From JACQQW01 sp964520655 (lineage in GTDB: Bacteria > Omnitrophota > Gorgyraeia > Zapsychrales > Fredricksoniimonadaceae): a stretch of DNA of 64,000 nt. Shown piece after piece: positions 24,560-32,586 of this stretch. The translations under genes were made by a program, and so were the position numbers. The stretch covers positions 83,258 through 147,257 of the forward strand of contig CAZFNI010000005.1 of NCBI GenBank assembly GCA_964520655.1. Direction: 5' to 3'. Every line of letters begins with the position of its first letter. The stretch's first letter is position 1. The notes beneath the pieces were generated by a model, which ran no database searches, was not told the origin of the DNA, and worked only from the letters and a program-made list of their open reading frames with translations.

Positions 24560-26242
24560 ATGGCCGATACACGGAAATTTTCTTCAGTTGTTCTAGATGG
24601 CTACGACCGCGCCGCCTCACGCGCGATGCTAAGGGCAGTTGGTTTTAAAGACGGGGATTTCAAAAAACCACAGATCGGTATCGCCTCCACCTGGTCGGAA
24701 GTTACTCCCTGCAATGTGCATATCAATGACCTGGCCAAACATTCCGCTCAAGGCGTTAATGAAAATGGGGGAAAAGCTGTCACGTTCAATACGATCACCA
24801 TCTCTGACGGGATCTCCATGGGCTCTGAAGGGATGAAATATTCGCTTGTTTCCAGAGAAGTTATCGCGGATTCGATCGAGACAGTGGTGGGCTGCCAGGG
24901 ATTTGACGGTTTTGTAGCCATAGGCGGATGCGATAAGAATATGCCCGGCTGTTTAATGGCCATGGCTAGACTCAATCGTCCCAGTGTTTTCGTCTATGGG
25001 GGGACGATCTTACCAGGTTGCTATGAGAATAAAAGTGTTGATATCGTCTCTGTTTTTGAGGCTGTAGGAAAATTTGCCGCCAAAACGATCACAGAAAAGC
25101 AATTGCATGAGGTGGAAAGCTGCGCCATACCTGGTCCAGGTTCCTGCGGTGGGATGTATACCGCCAACACCATGGCCTCGGCGATCGAAGCTTTGGGGAT
25201 GAGCCTGCCTAACAGCTCTGCTCAGGCTGCCATATCTCAAGAAAAAATTGATGATTGTAAAGAAGCGGGAAAAGCTGTTTTGAATTTACTCAAGAAAAAT
25301 ATCCGTCCGCTGGATATCATGACCAAGAAAGCATTTGAGAACGCGATCACGGTCTTAACCGCTTTGGGTGGATCGACCAATGCGGTTTTGCATTTACCGG
25401 CGATGGCCCATGCGGCTGGCGTGAAATTATCGATCGATGATTTTACCCGCGTCGGCAAACGCGTTCCAGTGCTGGCAGATCTGAAACCATCCGGGCGTTT
25501 TGTGATGGCTGAACTGGTCAATATCGGCGGGACCTTGCCGCTCATGAAAATGCTGCTGGATAAAGGATTATTGCACGGCGACTGTATGACAGTGACGGGC
25601 AAAACCTTGAGAGAAAATCTAAAGCATGTAAAACCGTATCCTGCAGGCCAGGAGATCATCCGTTCTTTTGATAATCCTATTAAGAAAGAAAGCCACTTGG
25701 TCATCCTTTACGGAAATTTAGCCTCAGAAGGGGCTGTCGCCAAGATCTCGGGCAAGGAAGGTCTGCAATTTACAGGCACAGCCAAGGTCTATGATTCTGA
25801 AGAAAAAGCCTTACAGGCGATCTTGGCCGGAAAGATCAAAAAAGGGAATGTGGTCGTTGTCCGTTACGAAGGCCCTAAAGGCGGACCTGGTATGAGAGAA
25901 ATGTTGTCGCCAACTTCGGCCATTATGGGCCGCGGGTTAGGCAAGGATGTAGCCCTGATCACGGACGGTCGTTTTTCCGGCGGCAGCCACGGATTTGTGG
26001 TCGGTCATATCACCCCTGAAGCTTATGTCGGCGGAACACTTGCCATTGTTAAGGACGGGGATATGATCACCATTGATGCCCAAAAGAGGACCATTGAATT
26101 AAAGGTCTCCACATCTGAGATCAAAGCGCGCCTAAAAAAATGGAAGCAGCCGAAATCCAAATATACGCATGGTGTTCTGGCAAAATATGCTAAACTTGTC
26201 AGTAATGCCTCACAAGGCGCAGTAACCGATAAGGATCTATAA
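24560..26242 (+). CDS. ilvD: Dihydroxyacid dehydratase
   Basis: 560 residues, normal for IlvD, the Fe-S dehydratase that gives 2-keto acids for valine, isoleucine and leucine. Cluster ligands are seen in GCDKNMPGCLMAMA and PGPGSCGGMYTANTMA; the C-terminal GPKGGPGMREMLSPTSAI and DGRFSGGSHGFVVGHI are conserved. No SD is obvious, and translation is probably coupled to leuD. Its final base overlaps the aroC start (ATAATGG). Confidence 0.97.
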   Translation: MADTRKFSSVVLDGYDRAASRAMLRAVGFKDGDFKKPQIGIASTWSEVTPCNVHINDLAKHSAQGVNENGGKAVTFNTITISDGISMGSEGMKYSLVSREVIADSIETVVGCQGFDGFVAIGGCDKNMPGCLMAMARLNRPSVFVYGGTILPGCYENKSVDIVSVFEAVGKFAAKTITEKQLHEVESCAIPGPGSCGGMYTANTMASAIEALGMSLPNSSAQAAISQEKIDDCKEAGKAVLNLLKKNIRPLDIMTKKAFENAITVLTALGGSTNAVLHLPAMAHAAGVKLSIDDFTRVGKRVPVLADLKPSGRFVMAELVNIGGTLPLMKMLLDKGLLHGDCMTVTGKTLRENLKHVKPYPAGQEIIRSFDNPIKKESHLVILYGNLASEGAVAKISGKEGLQFTGTAKVYDSEEKALQAILAGKIKKGNVVVVRYEGPKGGPGMREMLSPTSAIMGRGLGKDVALITDGRFSGGSHGFVVGHITPEAYVGGTLAIVKDGDMITIDAQKRTIELKVSTSEIKARLKKWKQPKSKYTHGVLAKYAKLVSNASQGAVTDKDL

Positions 26243-27309
26243 TGGCTGGGAACAGTTTTGGAGATTTATTTAAGATCACGACTTTTGGCGAAAGCCATGG
26301 CCCTGCCATCGGCGTTGTCATTGACGGAGTCATTCCTAAACTACCTTTAACTGAAGCCGACATTCAAGTTGACCTGGATCGCCGCCGTCCTGGGCAAAGC
26401 AAGATCACGACCCAGCGTAAGGAAGGCGATAAAGTTGAGATCCTTTCCGGTGTTTTCGAAGGGAAAACGACCGGCGCACCGTTGGCTTTATTGATCCGCA
26501 ACTTAGACCAGCGTTCCAAGGATTATGACAATATCAAGAATATTTTCCGCCCAGGCCATGCGGATTTCACTTATTTGACCAAATTTGGGATCAGGGATCA
26601 CAGAGGCGGCGGCCGTTCATCAGGACGGGAAACAGCATGCCGCGTCGCTGCTGGGGCTGTAGCCAAAAAGATCCTGAAGAAACATAAGATCAATATCATT
26701 GTTTACACGTTAGCGGTCGGGGATATCTATGCACAGAATATCGACTACAAAGTCATAGAAAAGAATATTGTCCGAACAGCTGACGCTAAAGCCGCGCAGG
26801 CCATGATCGCGCGTATCGAAGAAGTGCGTAAGAACGGTGATTCGATCGGCGGTATTTTGCAATGTGTCATTAAAGGTGTCCCTGCCGGTCTAGGTGACCC
26901 CTGTTTTGATAAATTAAATGCCAAATTAGCCCAGGCGCTCATGTCCATCGCCACTGTTAAAGGCATCGAGTTCGGCGAAGGTTTTGGTGCCAGCGAAATG
27001 CTGGGCAGCCAGCATAATGATGTGTTCACGGCCGCATCGGGAAAACCCTCCTTGAAGACCAATCATGCGGGTGGGATCTTAGGCGGAATATCCACAGGGG
27101 CGGACATTAATATCCGTTTGGCCCTTAAACCTCCATCATCTATTTCCCAAAAACAACGAACGATCAACGAAGATCTGGAAATTGTAGAAACACAGGTCAA
27201 AGGCAGGCATGATCCCTGCTTGTGTCCGCGCGTCGTTCCGGTCGCAGAAGCCATGATCGCATTGACGTTAGTCGACCGTTTAATGGTCAACCGCTCCTTA
27301 TCGATCTAA
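26242..27309 (+). CDS. aroC: Chorismate synthase
   Basis: 355 residues. AroC needs reduced FMN to convert EPSP to chorismate. Signatures: FKITTFGESHGPAIGVVIDG at the N-terminus, GRSSGRETACRVAAGAVAKK and the C-terminal RHDPCLCPRVVPVAEAMIAL. The first base overlaps the ilvD end; the last base overlaps the next start. Placing it in a branched-chain operon is a joint amino-acid module rather than a pathway unit. Confidence 0.97.
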   Translation: MAGNSFGDLFKITTFGESHGPAIGVVIDGVIPKLPLTEADIQVDLDRRRPGQSKITTQRKEGDKVEILSGVFEGKTTGAPLALLIRNLDQRSKDYDNIKNIFRPGHADFTYLTKFGIRDHRGGGRSSGRETACRVAAGAVAKKILKKHKINIIVYTLAVGDIYAQNIDYKVIEKNIVRTADAKAAQAMIARIEEVRKNGDSIGGILQCVIKGVPAGLGDPCFDKLNAKLAQALMSIATVKGIEFGEGFGASEMLGSQHNDVFTAASGKPSLKTNHAGGILGGISTGADINIRLALKPPSSISQKQRTINEDLEIVETQVKGRHDPCLCPRVVPVAEAMIALTLVDRLMVNRSLSI

Positions 27310-28181
27310 TGTCTCAAGAATCTAAGCCCAAAGTCATCCTCATCTCTGGAACATCCAGTGGTTTCGGCGCCTTCTTCGCTGTGCGTTTGGCCAAACTAGG
27401 CCATATTGTTTATGCCAGCATGCGCGACCTCAATAAAAAAAGCGCATTAGAACAGCTGGCTGCCAAACGCGGTGTATCACTACACATTTGTGCGATGGAC
27501 GTCACCGTCCCTGAGACCATTGATCTCCTTGTGACAACGATCATCCAAAAGCATGGCCGATTGGATGTCGTTATCAATAATGCGGGTGTGGCCTTAGGCG
27601 GATTTTTCGAAGATCTGGACATAGAACAAATGCGGACAGTCATGGAGATCAATTTCTGGGGAGCAGTGAACGTCAATCAACGAGTAGTTCCTCAAATGAG
27701 AGCACAGAAAAACGGCATGATCATCAATATTTCCAGCATCGCGGGACAGACAGCCAGCCCGGCATTAAGCGCGTACCATGCCAGCAAATGGGCGCTGGAA
27801 GGCTATAGCGAAGGCCTTTATTATGAATTAAAACGCTACGGTGTCCACATTGTCTTAGTCGAGCCCGGAAGTTATCCGACAAAGATCTTCAAAGAAAATA
27901 CGCTGACAGGAAAAAGGTCTCTTGACCCGAGAAGTCCTTACTATCATTATTCACAACGCCTCAATGCTTTTGTTGACGATTTCCGGAAAAAAACACGGCG
28001 AGATCCAGAGGACGTAGCCGTCTTGGTTGAGAAGATCGTTGGATCCAAGAACCCCAGGTTGCGTTATGTTTCCGATCTTTCATCCCTGCTGAGGGTGTTC
28101 TCAAGCAAAATTATTCCACCATCTATGTATCGTTACATTTACGAAAAGGTGATCTATGGACAATCAAGCAACGCCCTATAA
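27309..28181 (+). CDS. Short-chain dehydrogenase/reductase
   Basis: 290 residues, classical SDR fold. NAD(P) motif is SGTSSGFGAFFA, then NNAGVALGGF and the catalytic SSIAGQ...YHASKWALEGYSE with Tyr and Lys. The sequence resembles the 17-beta-HSD-like or retinol-dehydrogenase-like group that is annotated as SDR family oxidoreductase; the substrate is unknown. ATG 27309 overlaps the aroC stop; the longer frame upstream is inside aroC. Confidence 0.88.
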   Translation: MSQESKPKVILISGTSSGFGAFFAVRLAKLGHIVYASMRDLNKKSALEQLAAKRGVSLHICAMDVTVPETIDLLVTTIIQKHGRLDVVINNAGVALGGFFEDLDIEQMRTVMEINFWGAVNVNQRVVPQMRAQKNGMIINISSIAGQTASPALSAYHASKWALEGYSEGLYYELKRYGVHIVLVEPGSYPTKIFKENTLTGKRSLDPRSPYYHYSQRLNAFVDDFRKKTRRDPEDVAVLVEKIVGSKNPRLRYVSDLSSLLRVFSSKIIPPSMYRYIYEKVIYGQSSNAL

Positions 28182-28440
28182 ACGCCAAATTTTTGTATGT
28201 ACCCACAATGCCAATGGAGAAAAGGCTTCCTGTGGCGACCACCAGGGGGAGCTCATTTTCAAAGAGCTTCGAGAAACAGCAAAAAGCCGTAAACTGCACC
28301 CAATGATCCGCGTAGCACAAGCCAAATGCCTGGGACAGTGTGAAAAGGGTGCGAATATCATGATATACCCAGACAATGTCTACCTGTCCCATGTTAAGGT
28401 CTCGGATATCAACACCATTGCTGACAAATACATCGTTTGA
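28156..28440 (+). CDS. Thioredoxin-like [2Fe-2S] ferredoxin
   Basis: 94 residues. Four cysteines, C15, C26, C58 and C62 (FVCTHN, ASCGD, AKCLGQC), have the spacing of the thioredoxin-fold [2Fe-2S] ferredoxins related to the NuoE C-domain and the Azotobacter Shethna-type protein. It is a small soluble electron carrier. It starts 26 bases inside the SDR gene, with AAAAGGTG upstream, so the two are co-expressed and might be redox partners. Confidence 0.88.
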   Translation: MDNQATPYKRQIFVCTHNANGEKASCGDHQGELIFKELRETAKSRKLHPMIRVAQAKCLGQCEKGANIMIYPDNVYLSHVKVSDINTIADKYIV

Positions 28441-28472
28441 TCCGTTTTTCTTCAAAAAAGTTAAACCTTCTG

Positions 28473-28500
28473 TTGATTTTTCCCCCACAGGTTCTATACT
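28473..28500 (+). promoter_or_regulatory. Promoter candidate before the acyl-CoA dehydrogenase
   Basis: TTGATT (28473-28478), 16-base spacer, TATACT (28495-28500) in the 135-base gap 28441-28575. The gap is otherwise AT-rich with an AT-run and a GAGGTG SD before ATG 28576. I see no strong terminator hairpin for the upstream operon. Confidence 0.5.
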
Positions 28501-28575
28501 TAAAATAGAATCGTTGTAAATGCATTAATATCAATAATTTCGCCATTATAACTGCTGCCTAAAACGAGGTGTCCT

Positions 28576-30429
28576 ATGAGCATGTTTGACAAAAACATAA
28601 GCCAAGAAAAGTTAAAGTCTTTGGAATTCGCGGAAGCGGCTCGTGAGCAGGAATGGAAATCACCTAGTTTTGCGCTGCAATTATTCCACGGCAACCCCAA
28701 TTTTGACCTGATCTTTCCGTTCCCTTCTCAAAGCTCTGAAGAAAAGAAACTAGGCGATGACTACCTGGTTAAAATGGAGAAATTCCTCAAAGAAAATTTG
28801 AATCCAGATGAAGTTGACCGCACAAACCAGATCCCGGACAAAGTGATGAAAGGATTGGGCGAGTTGGGGGCTTTTGCCTTAAAGATCCCCAAAGAGTACG
28901 GCGGCATGGGATTCTCCCAATATAATTACAACCGCATCATGCACCTTGTTTCGTCTTATTGCGGTTCAACCGCTGTTTTGCTCTCAGCCCATCAAAGCAT
29001 CGGCGTGCCTCAGCCGTTAAAATTATTCGGTACCCCGGAACAGAAGAAAAAATATTTACCGCTTTTTGCCAAAGGCGCTGTTTCAGCATTCGCACTGACG
29101 GAACCAACTGTCGGTTCTGACCCCAGGAACATGAAAACGGTCGCGACATTAAGTGAAGACGGAAAAAGTTTTATCCTTAACGGTGAAAAATTATGGTGCA
29201 CCAACGGCCTTATTGCTGACGTCTTAGTTGTCATGGCTGTCACGCCGCCCAAGATCATCAAAGGCAAAGAGATCAAACAGATCACGGCCTTCATTGTTGA
29301 AGCGAATTCACCGGGCATTGAAAAAGTCCACCGCTGCCAGTTCATGGGCCTGCACGGCATCCAGAATGGTTTAATGCGTTTTAAAAATGTCGTTGTCCCC
29401 AGAGAAAATGTCATCTTAGGCGAAGGGGAAGGCTTAAAACTCGCACTGATGACATTAAATACCGGACGTCTAACATTGCCGGCGGCATCTGCGGGTATTT
29501 CCAAATGGTGTTTAAATGTTGCCCGCATCTGGTCGAGCAAACGCCAGCAATGGGGCGGACCTATTGGCGAACATGAATCGATCGCCTTGAAATTAAATTA
29601 TATCGCCAGCCACACCTATGCGATCGACGCTGTCACCTGGCTATGTTCCGCCATGGCCGATGACCACAAGCGTGATATCCGTCTGGAAGCGGCTTTAGCC
29701 AAGTATTTCACGACGGAAGTCTCCTGGAAGATCTGCGATGAAACATTGCAGATCCGCGGCGGCAGCGGTTATGAAACAGCCTCTTCATTGGCCGGACGCG
29801 GCGTGGATTACTGGCCTGTGGAACGCGTGTTAAGAGACCTGCGCATCAACCGTATCATTGAGGGAACAAGCGAGATCATGCACCTATTCATCGCGCGGGA
29901 AGCACTTGATCCTCATTTATCCCGCATGAAACCCTTGATCAGCGGGAAAACTCCGCCGGCGAAAATGGTGGAAGCCGCGTTTAAGATGTTAGGATTTTAT
30001 GCCACCTGGTATCCCAAATTATGGCTTCCGGCATTCTCTGGCGGCAGCATCAGCTCTTTGCCGGCCCCGCTCGATAACCATATGAACTATGTGTTAGATG
30101 CCAGCAAACGTCTGGCCAGATATACATTCCATCAAATGGCCAAATACCAGCAAAAGCTGGAGAGCAAACAAAGTATTTTGAACCGTGTTGTTGACATTGG
30201 GACAGAATTGTTCGCGATCTCCTGCACCTGCACCTACGCGGCCATGCATTACAAGGATGGCCACAAGAACGCGGTCGAGCTCGCGGATAATTTCGCTTCA
30301 GACTCACGCAAACGTATTGAAGCGTTATTCTTAGAAACTGAATATAACGAAGATAAAAAGCAACTTAAAACCGCCAAAAAGATCCTGGCTCAGGAATTTG
30401 AATGGCTGGAGAATGAAATCATTAAATGA
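28576..30429 (+). CDS. Acyl-CoA dehydrogenase family protein
   Basis: 617 residues, well above the 380 of medium-chain enzymes and like the long ACAD9/VLCAD-type with a C-terminal helical extension. FAD motifs: SAFALTEPTVGSDPRNMKT, NGEKLWCTNGLIAD and QIRGGSGYETASSLAGRGVD; the end of the core RIIEGTSEIMHLFIAREALD holds the position of the catalytic Glu. The first about 60 residues are an additional N-terminal extension. The likely role is fatty acid beta-oxidation of long substrates; chain specificity cannot be read. The next gene begins 4 bases before its end. Confidence 0.9.
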   Translation: MSMFDKNISQEKLKSLEFAEAAREQEWKSPSFALQLFHGNPNFDLIFPFPSQSSEEKKLGDDYLVKMEKFLKENLNPDEVDRTNQIPDKVMKGLGELGAFALKIPKEYGGMGFSQYNYNRIMHLVSSYCGSTAVLLSAHQSIGVPQPLKLFGTPEQKKKYLPLFAKGAVSAFALTEPTVGSDPRNMKTVATLSEDGKSFILNGEKLWCTNGLIADVLVVMAVTPPKIIKGKEIKQITAFIVEANSPGIEKVHRCQFMGLHGIQNGLMRFKNVVVPRENVILGEGEGLKLALMTLNTGRLTLPAASAGISKWCLNVARIWSSKRQQWGGPIGEHESIALKLNYIASHTYAIDAVTWLCSAMADDHKRDIRLEAALAKYFTTEVSWKICDETLQIRGGSGYETASSLAGRGVDYWPVERVLRDLRINRIIEGTSEIMHLFIAREALDPHLSRMKPLISGKTPPAKMVEAAFKMLGFYATWYPKLWLPAFSGGSISSLPAPLDNHMNYVLDASKRLARYTFHQMAKYQQKLESKQSILNRVVDIGTELFAISCTCTYAAMHYKDGHKNAVELADNFASDSRKRIEALFLETEYNEDKKQLKTAKKILAQEFEWLENEIIK

Positions 30430-32564
30430 CAGCATTACCGTCTTACTTAAACAAATTATCAATACTCAAACAGATCCCTATTTTTTCGGGATTGAACTGG
30501 TTTGAATTAAACCGTATTGCAAGACTTAGCGAATTAGTCGAATACATCAAGGGGGACGTGATCTGCAAGCAGGATTCCCCGGCAGATGCGTTCTACGCGC
30601 TTATCTCCGGGCGTGTGCAGTCATTTACCCTCAATGTAATGGGTCAGAAAGAAGAGATCGACCTGATCATGAGGGGGATGCATTTCGGCATCATTTCGAC
30701 ACTTACCGGCGAGAACCATTCGCATACCTACGAAGCCATCAATGATTCGGTCGTCCTGCGCATCAAAAAGGATGATTTTGATAAACTATTGAAATCAACC
30801 CCCAAGATGGCGATCGCGCTCAGCCAGAATCTTTCTCAGCGCATCCGCAAGCATGTCACCCGGACGAGGGACACACAGGAAAGCACGATCATTGCTGTCT
30901 ACGCGCCGCTCAAAGGCTCCGGCAGTTCCACCTATGCCGTTAATCTGGCGATGCATTTGAAGGAACAAAGTGAAAGAAAAGTCTTGTTCTTAAGTTTGTC
31001 TTCTGACCAGAACGACCAACGCATCGATCTAGCGTCGATCGTCTATGACCATCACAAGATCCTTGCCAGTATCATCAAAGGCGTGCTGCCGATCGACGTC
31101 TTAAGTGTGAAATTCGACAAGACTAATGCTGCGGTGTTAAACAAGATCAGCCAGTTCATCAGCGCGCCGGTCAATGACTATAACTACATCATCCTTGATC
31201 TGCCCAATGAGATGGATGATGTTGTCTCAAAGATCTTAGTCCAGGCCGATATTGTCCACTTGGTCACTGTCGACCGCGCTAAAGACCTGGAAATGACCCG
31301 CACGGTCATTGACCGCTTGATCATCTCGTTAAAGAACAAATTCCACGCGGATAACATACAGGTTTTGATCAGCGGGATGCACGCTCAGATGAACTTGACC
31401 AGCGAGGAGATCAAACACGTCCTTAATTATGATGTGTTCATGGTTTTGCCTCATTTAGAACAAAATGAGTTTAACACTGTCGCTGTCAATCAGGGGATGT
31501 CGATCGTTCAAGCGGATAAATCCAGTGAATATTCACGCGTCATTCGTCACATGTCGCGAAAGATCAGCGGTGTCATGGTTGGGATCGTCCTAGGAGGCGG
31601 CGCTGCGCTTGGGATGGCCCATATCGGCGTGATCAGGGTTTTAGAGCGAGAAGGCATACCCATTGATGTGATCGTTGGCAGCAGCATGGGGGGATTGATC
31701 GGATCGATCTGGGCCATAGGAAAAAACGCTCAAGAAATAGAAGCCTGCGGGAGAGAGTTTGAGAACAAATCCGGTGCCGCCAAACTTTTCGATCCGCCCG
31801 TCATGCATGCCTTTATCCTTATCATTGGTGTTATTGTCCTGTTCCTGCTGGGTTTCCACTTTGTCGCCCTGTTCTTCTTATTTGTGGGTATGCCGCTGGC
31901 TGTCTTTGCTATTCCAGGCCTCATCGAAGGCCGGGCTATTGCCATTTGGCTGCGGTCAAAACTTGGGCATAAAACATTTCATGACACAAAAGTCCCCTTA
32001 AAGATGGTCGCCTATGACCTTATCCGTCGCAAAGAGATCATTTTAGACAAGGGCAATCTGGTCGACGCTGTCAGCAAAACGATCGCCATCCCGGGTGTTA
32101 TTTTTCCGATCATTGAAAATGGACAAATGATCATTGATGGGGGCGTCCTTAATCCGCTGCCAACCAATATTTTGGTCGATATGGGTGTTAAAAAGATCAT
32201 CGCGATCAACGTGCTTCAGTCTCCGCAAGATGCGGAATACAGCGCTGAGCTGGATAAAGAGCGTTTTCAGAAATCTCTTCAGATCCCTTTCAAACAATTC
32301 CCGTTAAAATATATCAGTATAAGATTGGGCGTCATCTTAAGTAAAGCCTTCACACCTAACGTTGCGGACATTATTGTCAGGACACTGCAGGCATCCGAAT
32401 ATATCCTGGCGGAAGCCAGCGCCAAACAAGCGGATGTCTTGATCCACCCCGACCTTCGCGGGATCAACTGGTTTGAATTATACGAGGTTAATCAACTCAT
32501 TGCCCGGGGAGAAGAGGCCGCCCTGAAGGCGTTGCCAGCCATTAAAGAATTAGTCAAACGATAA
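30426..32564 (+). CDS. cNMP-binding / ParA-like / patatin-like phospholipase fusion
   Basis: 712 residues in three parts. Residues about 15-145 form a cyclic-nucleotide-binding domain (GDVICKQDSPADAFYALISG). Residues about 155-380 resemble a CpaE/ParA-type P-loop domain (APLKGSGSSTYAVNLA, YIILDLPNEMD) whose Walker A has lost the catalytic lysine. Residues 381-712 are a patatin lipase: GIVLGGGAALGMAHIG, nucleophile S420 in GSSMG, and D571 of DGG. A hydrophobic hairpin (about 461-499) is inserted between these motifs. The set-up recalls neuropathy-target-esterase-like proteins. Role is presumably regulated membrane lipid hydrolysis. Confidence 0.88.
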   Translation: MTALPSYLNKLSILKQIPIFSGLNWFELNRIARLSELVEYIKGDVICKQDSPADAFYALISGRVQSFTLNVMGQKEEIDLIMRGMHFGIISTLTGENHSHTYEAINDSVVLRIKKDDFDKLLKSTPKMAIALSQNLSQRIRKHVTRTRDTQESTIIAVYAPLKGSGSSTYAVNLAMHLKEQSERKVLFLSLSSDQNDQRIDLASIVYDHHKILASIIKGVLPIDVLSVKFDKTNAAVLNKISQFISAPVNDYNYIILDLPNEMDDVVSKILVQADIVHLVTVDRAKDLEMTRTVIDRLIISLKNKFHADNIQVLISGMHAQMNLTSEEIKHVLNYDVFMVLPHLEQNEFNTVAVNQGMSIVQADKSSEYSRVIRHMSRKISGVMVGIVLGGGAALGMAHIGVIRVLEREGIPIDVIVGSSMGGLIGSIWAIGKNAQEIEACGREFENKSGAAKLFDPPVMHAFILIIGVIVLFLLGFHFVALFFLFVGMPLAVFAIPGLIEGRAIAIWLRSKLGHKTFHDTKVPLKMVAYDLIRRKEIILDKGNLVDAVSKTIAIPGVIFPIIENGQMIIDGGVLNPLPTNILVDMGVKKIIAINVLQSPQDAEYSAELDKERFQKSLQIPFKQFPLKYISIRLGVILSKAFTPNVADIIVRTLQASEYILAEASAKQADVLIHPDLRGINWFELYEVNQLIARGEEAALKALPAIKELVKR

Positions 32565-32579
32565 GCCCTTTGCTATAAT
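32551..32579 (+). promoter_or_regulatory. Extended -10 promoter of the hem genes (leaderless)
   Basis: TAGTCA (32551-32556, weak), 17-base spacer, and TGCTATAAT with the perfect TATAAT at 32574-32579. The ATG at 32587 follows after exactly 7 bases and has no SD, so the mRNA is likely leaderless. Confidence 0.65.
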
Positions 32580-32586
32580 TACCCCT

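Noticed and set aside
28441..28475. TTTTTCTTCAAAAAA as a terminator
   Set aside because: A-T only stem with tiny loop and no G-C base; too weak to call.
29010..29540. Reverse open frame of 176 codons inside the acyl-CoA dehydrogenase gene
   Set aside because: Fully within a gene with clear FAD and substrate motifs.
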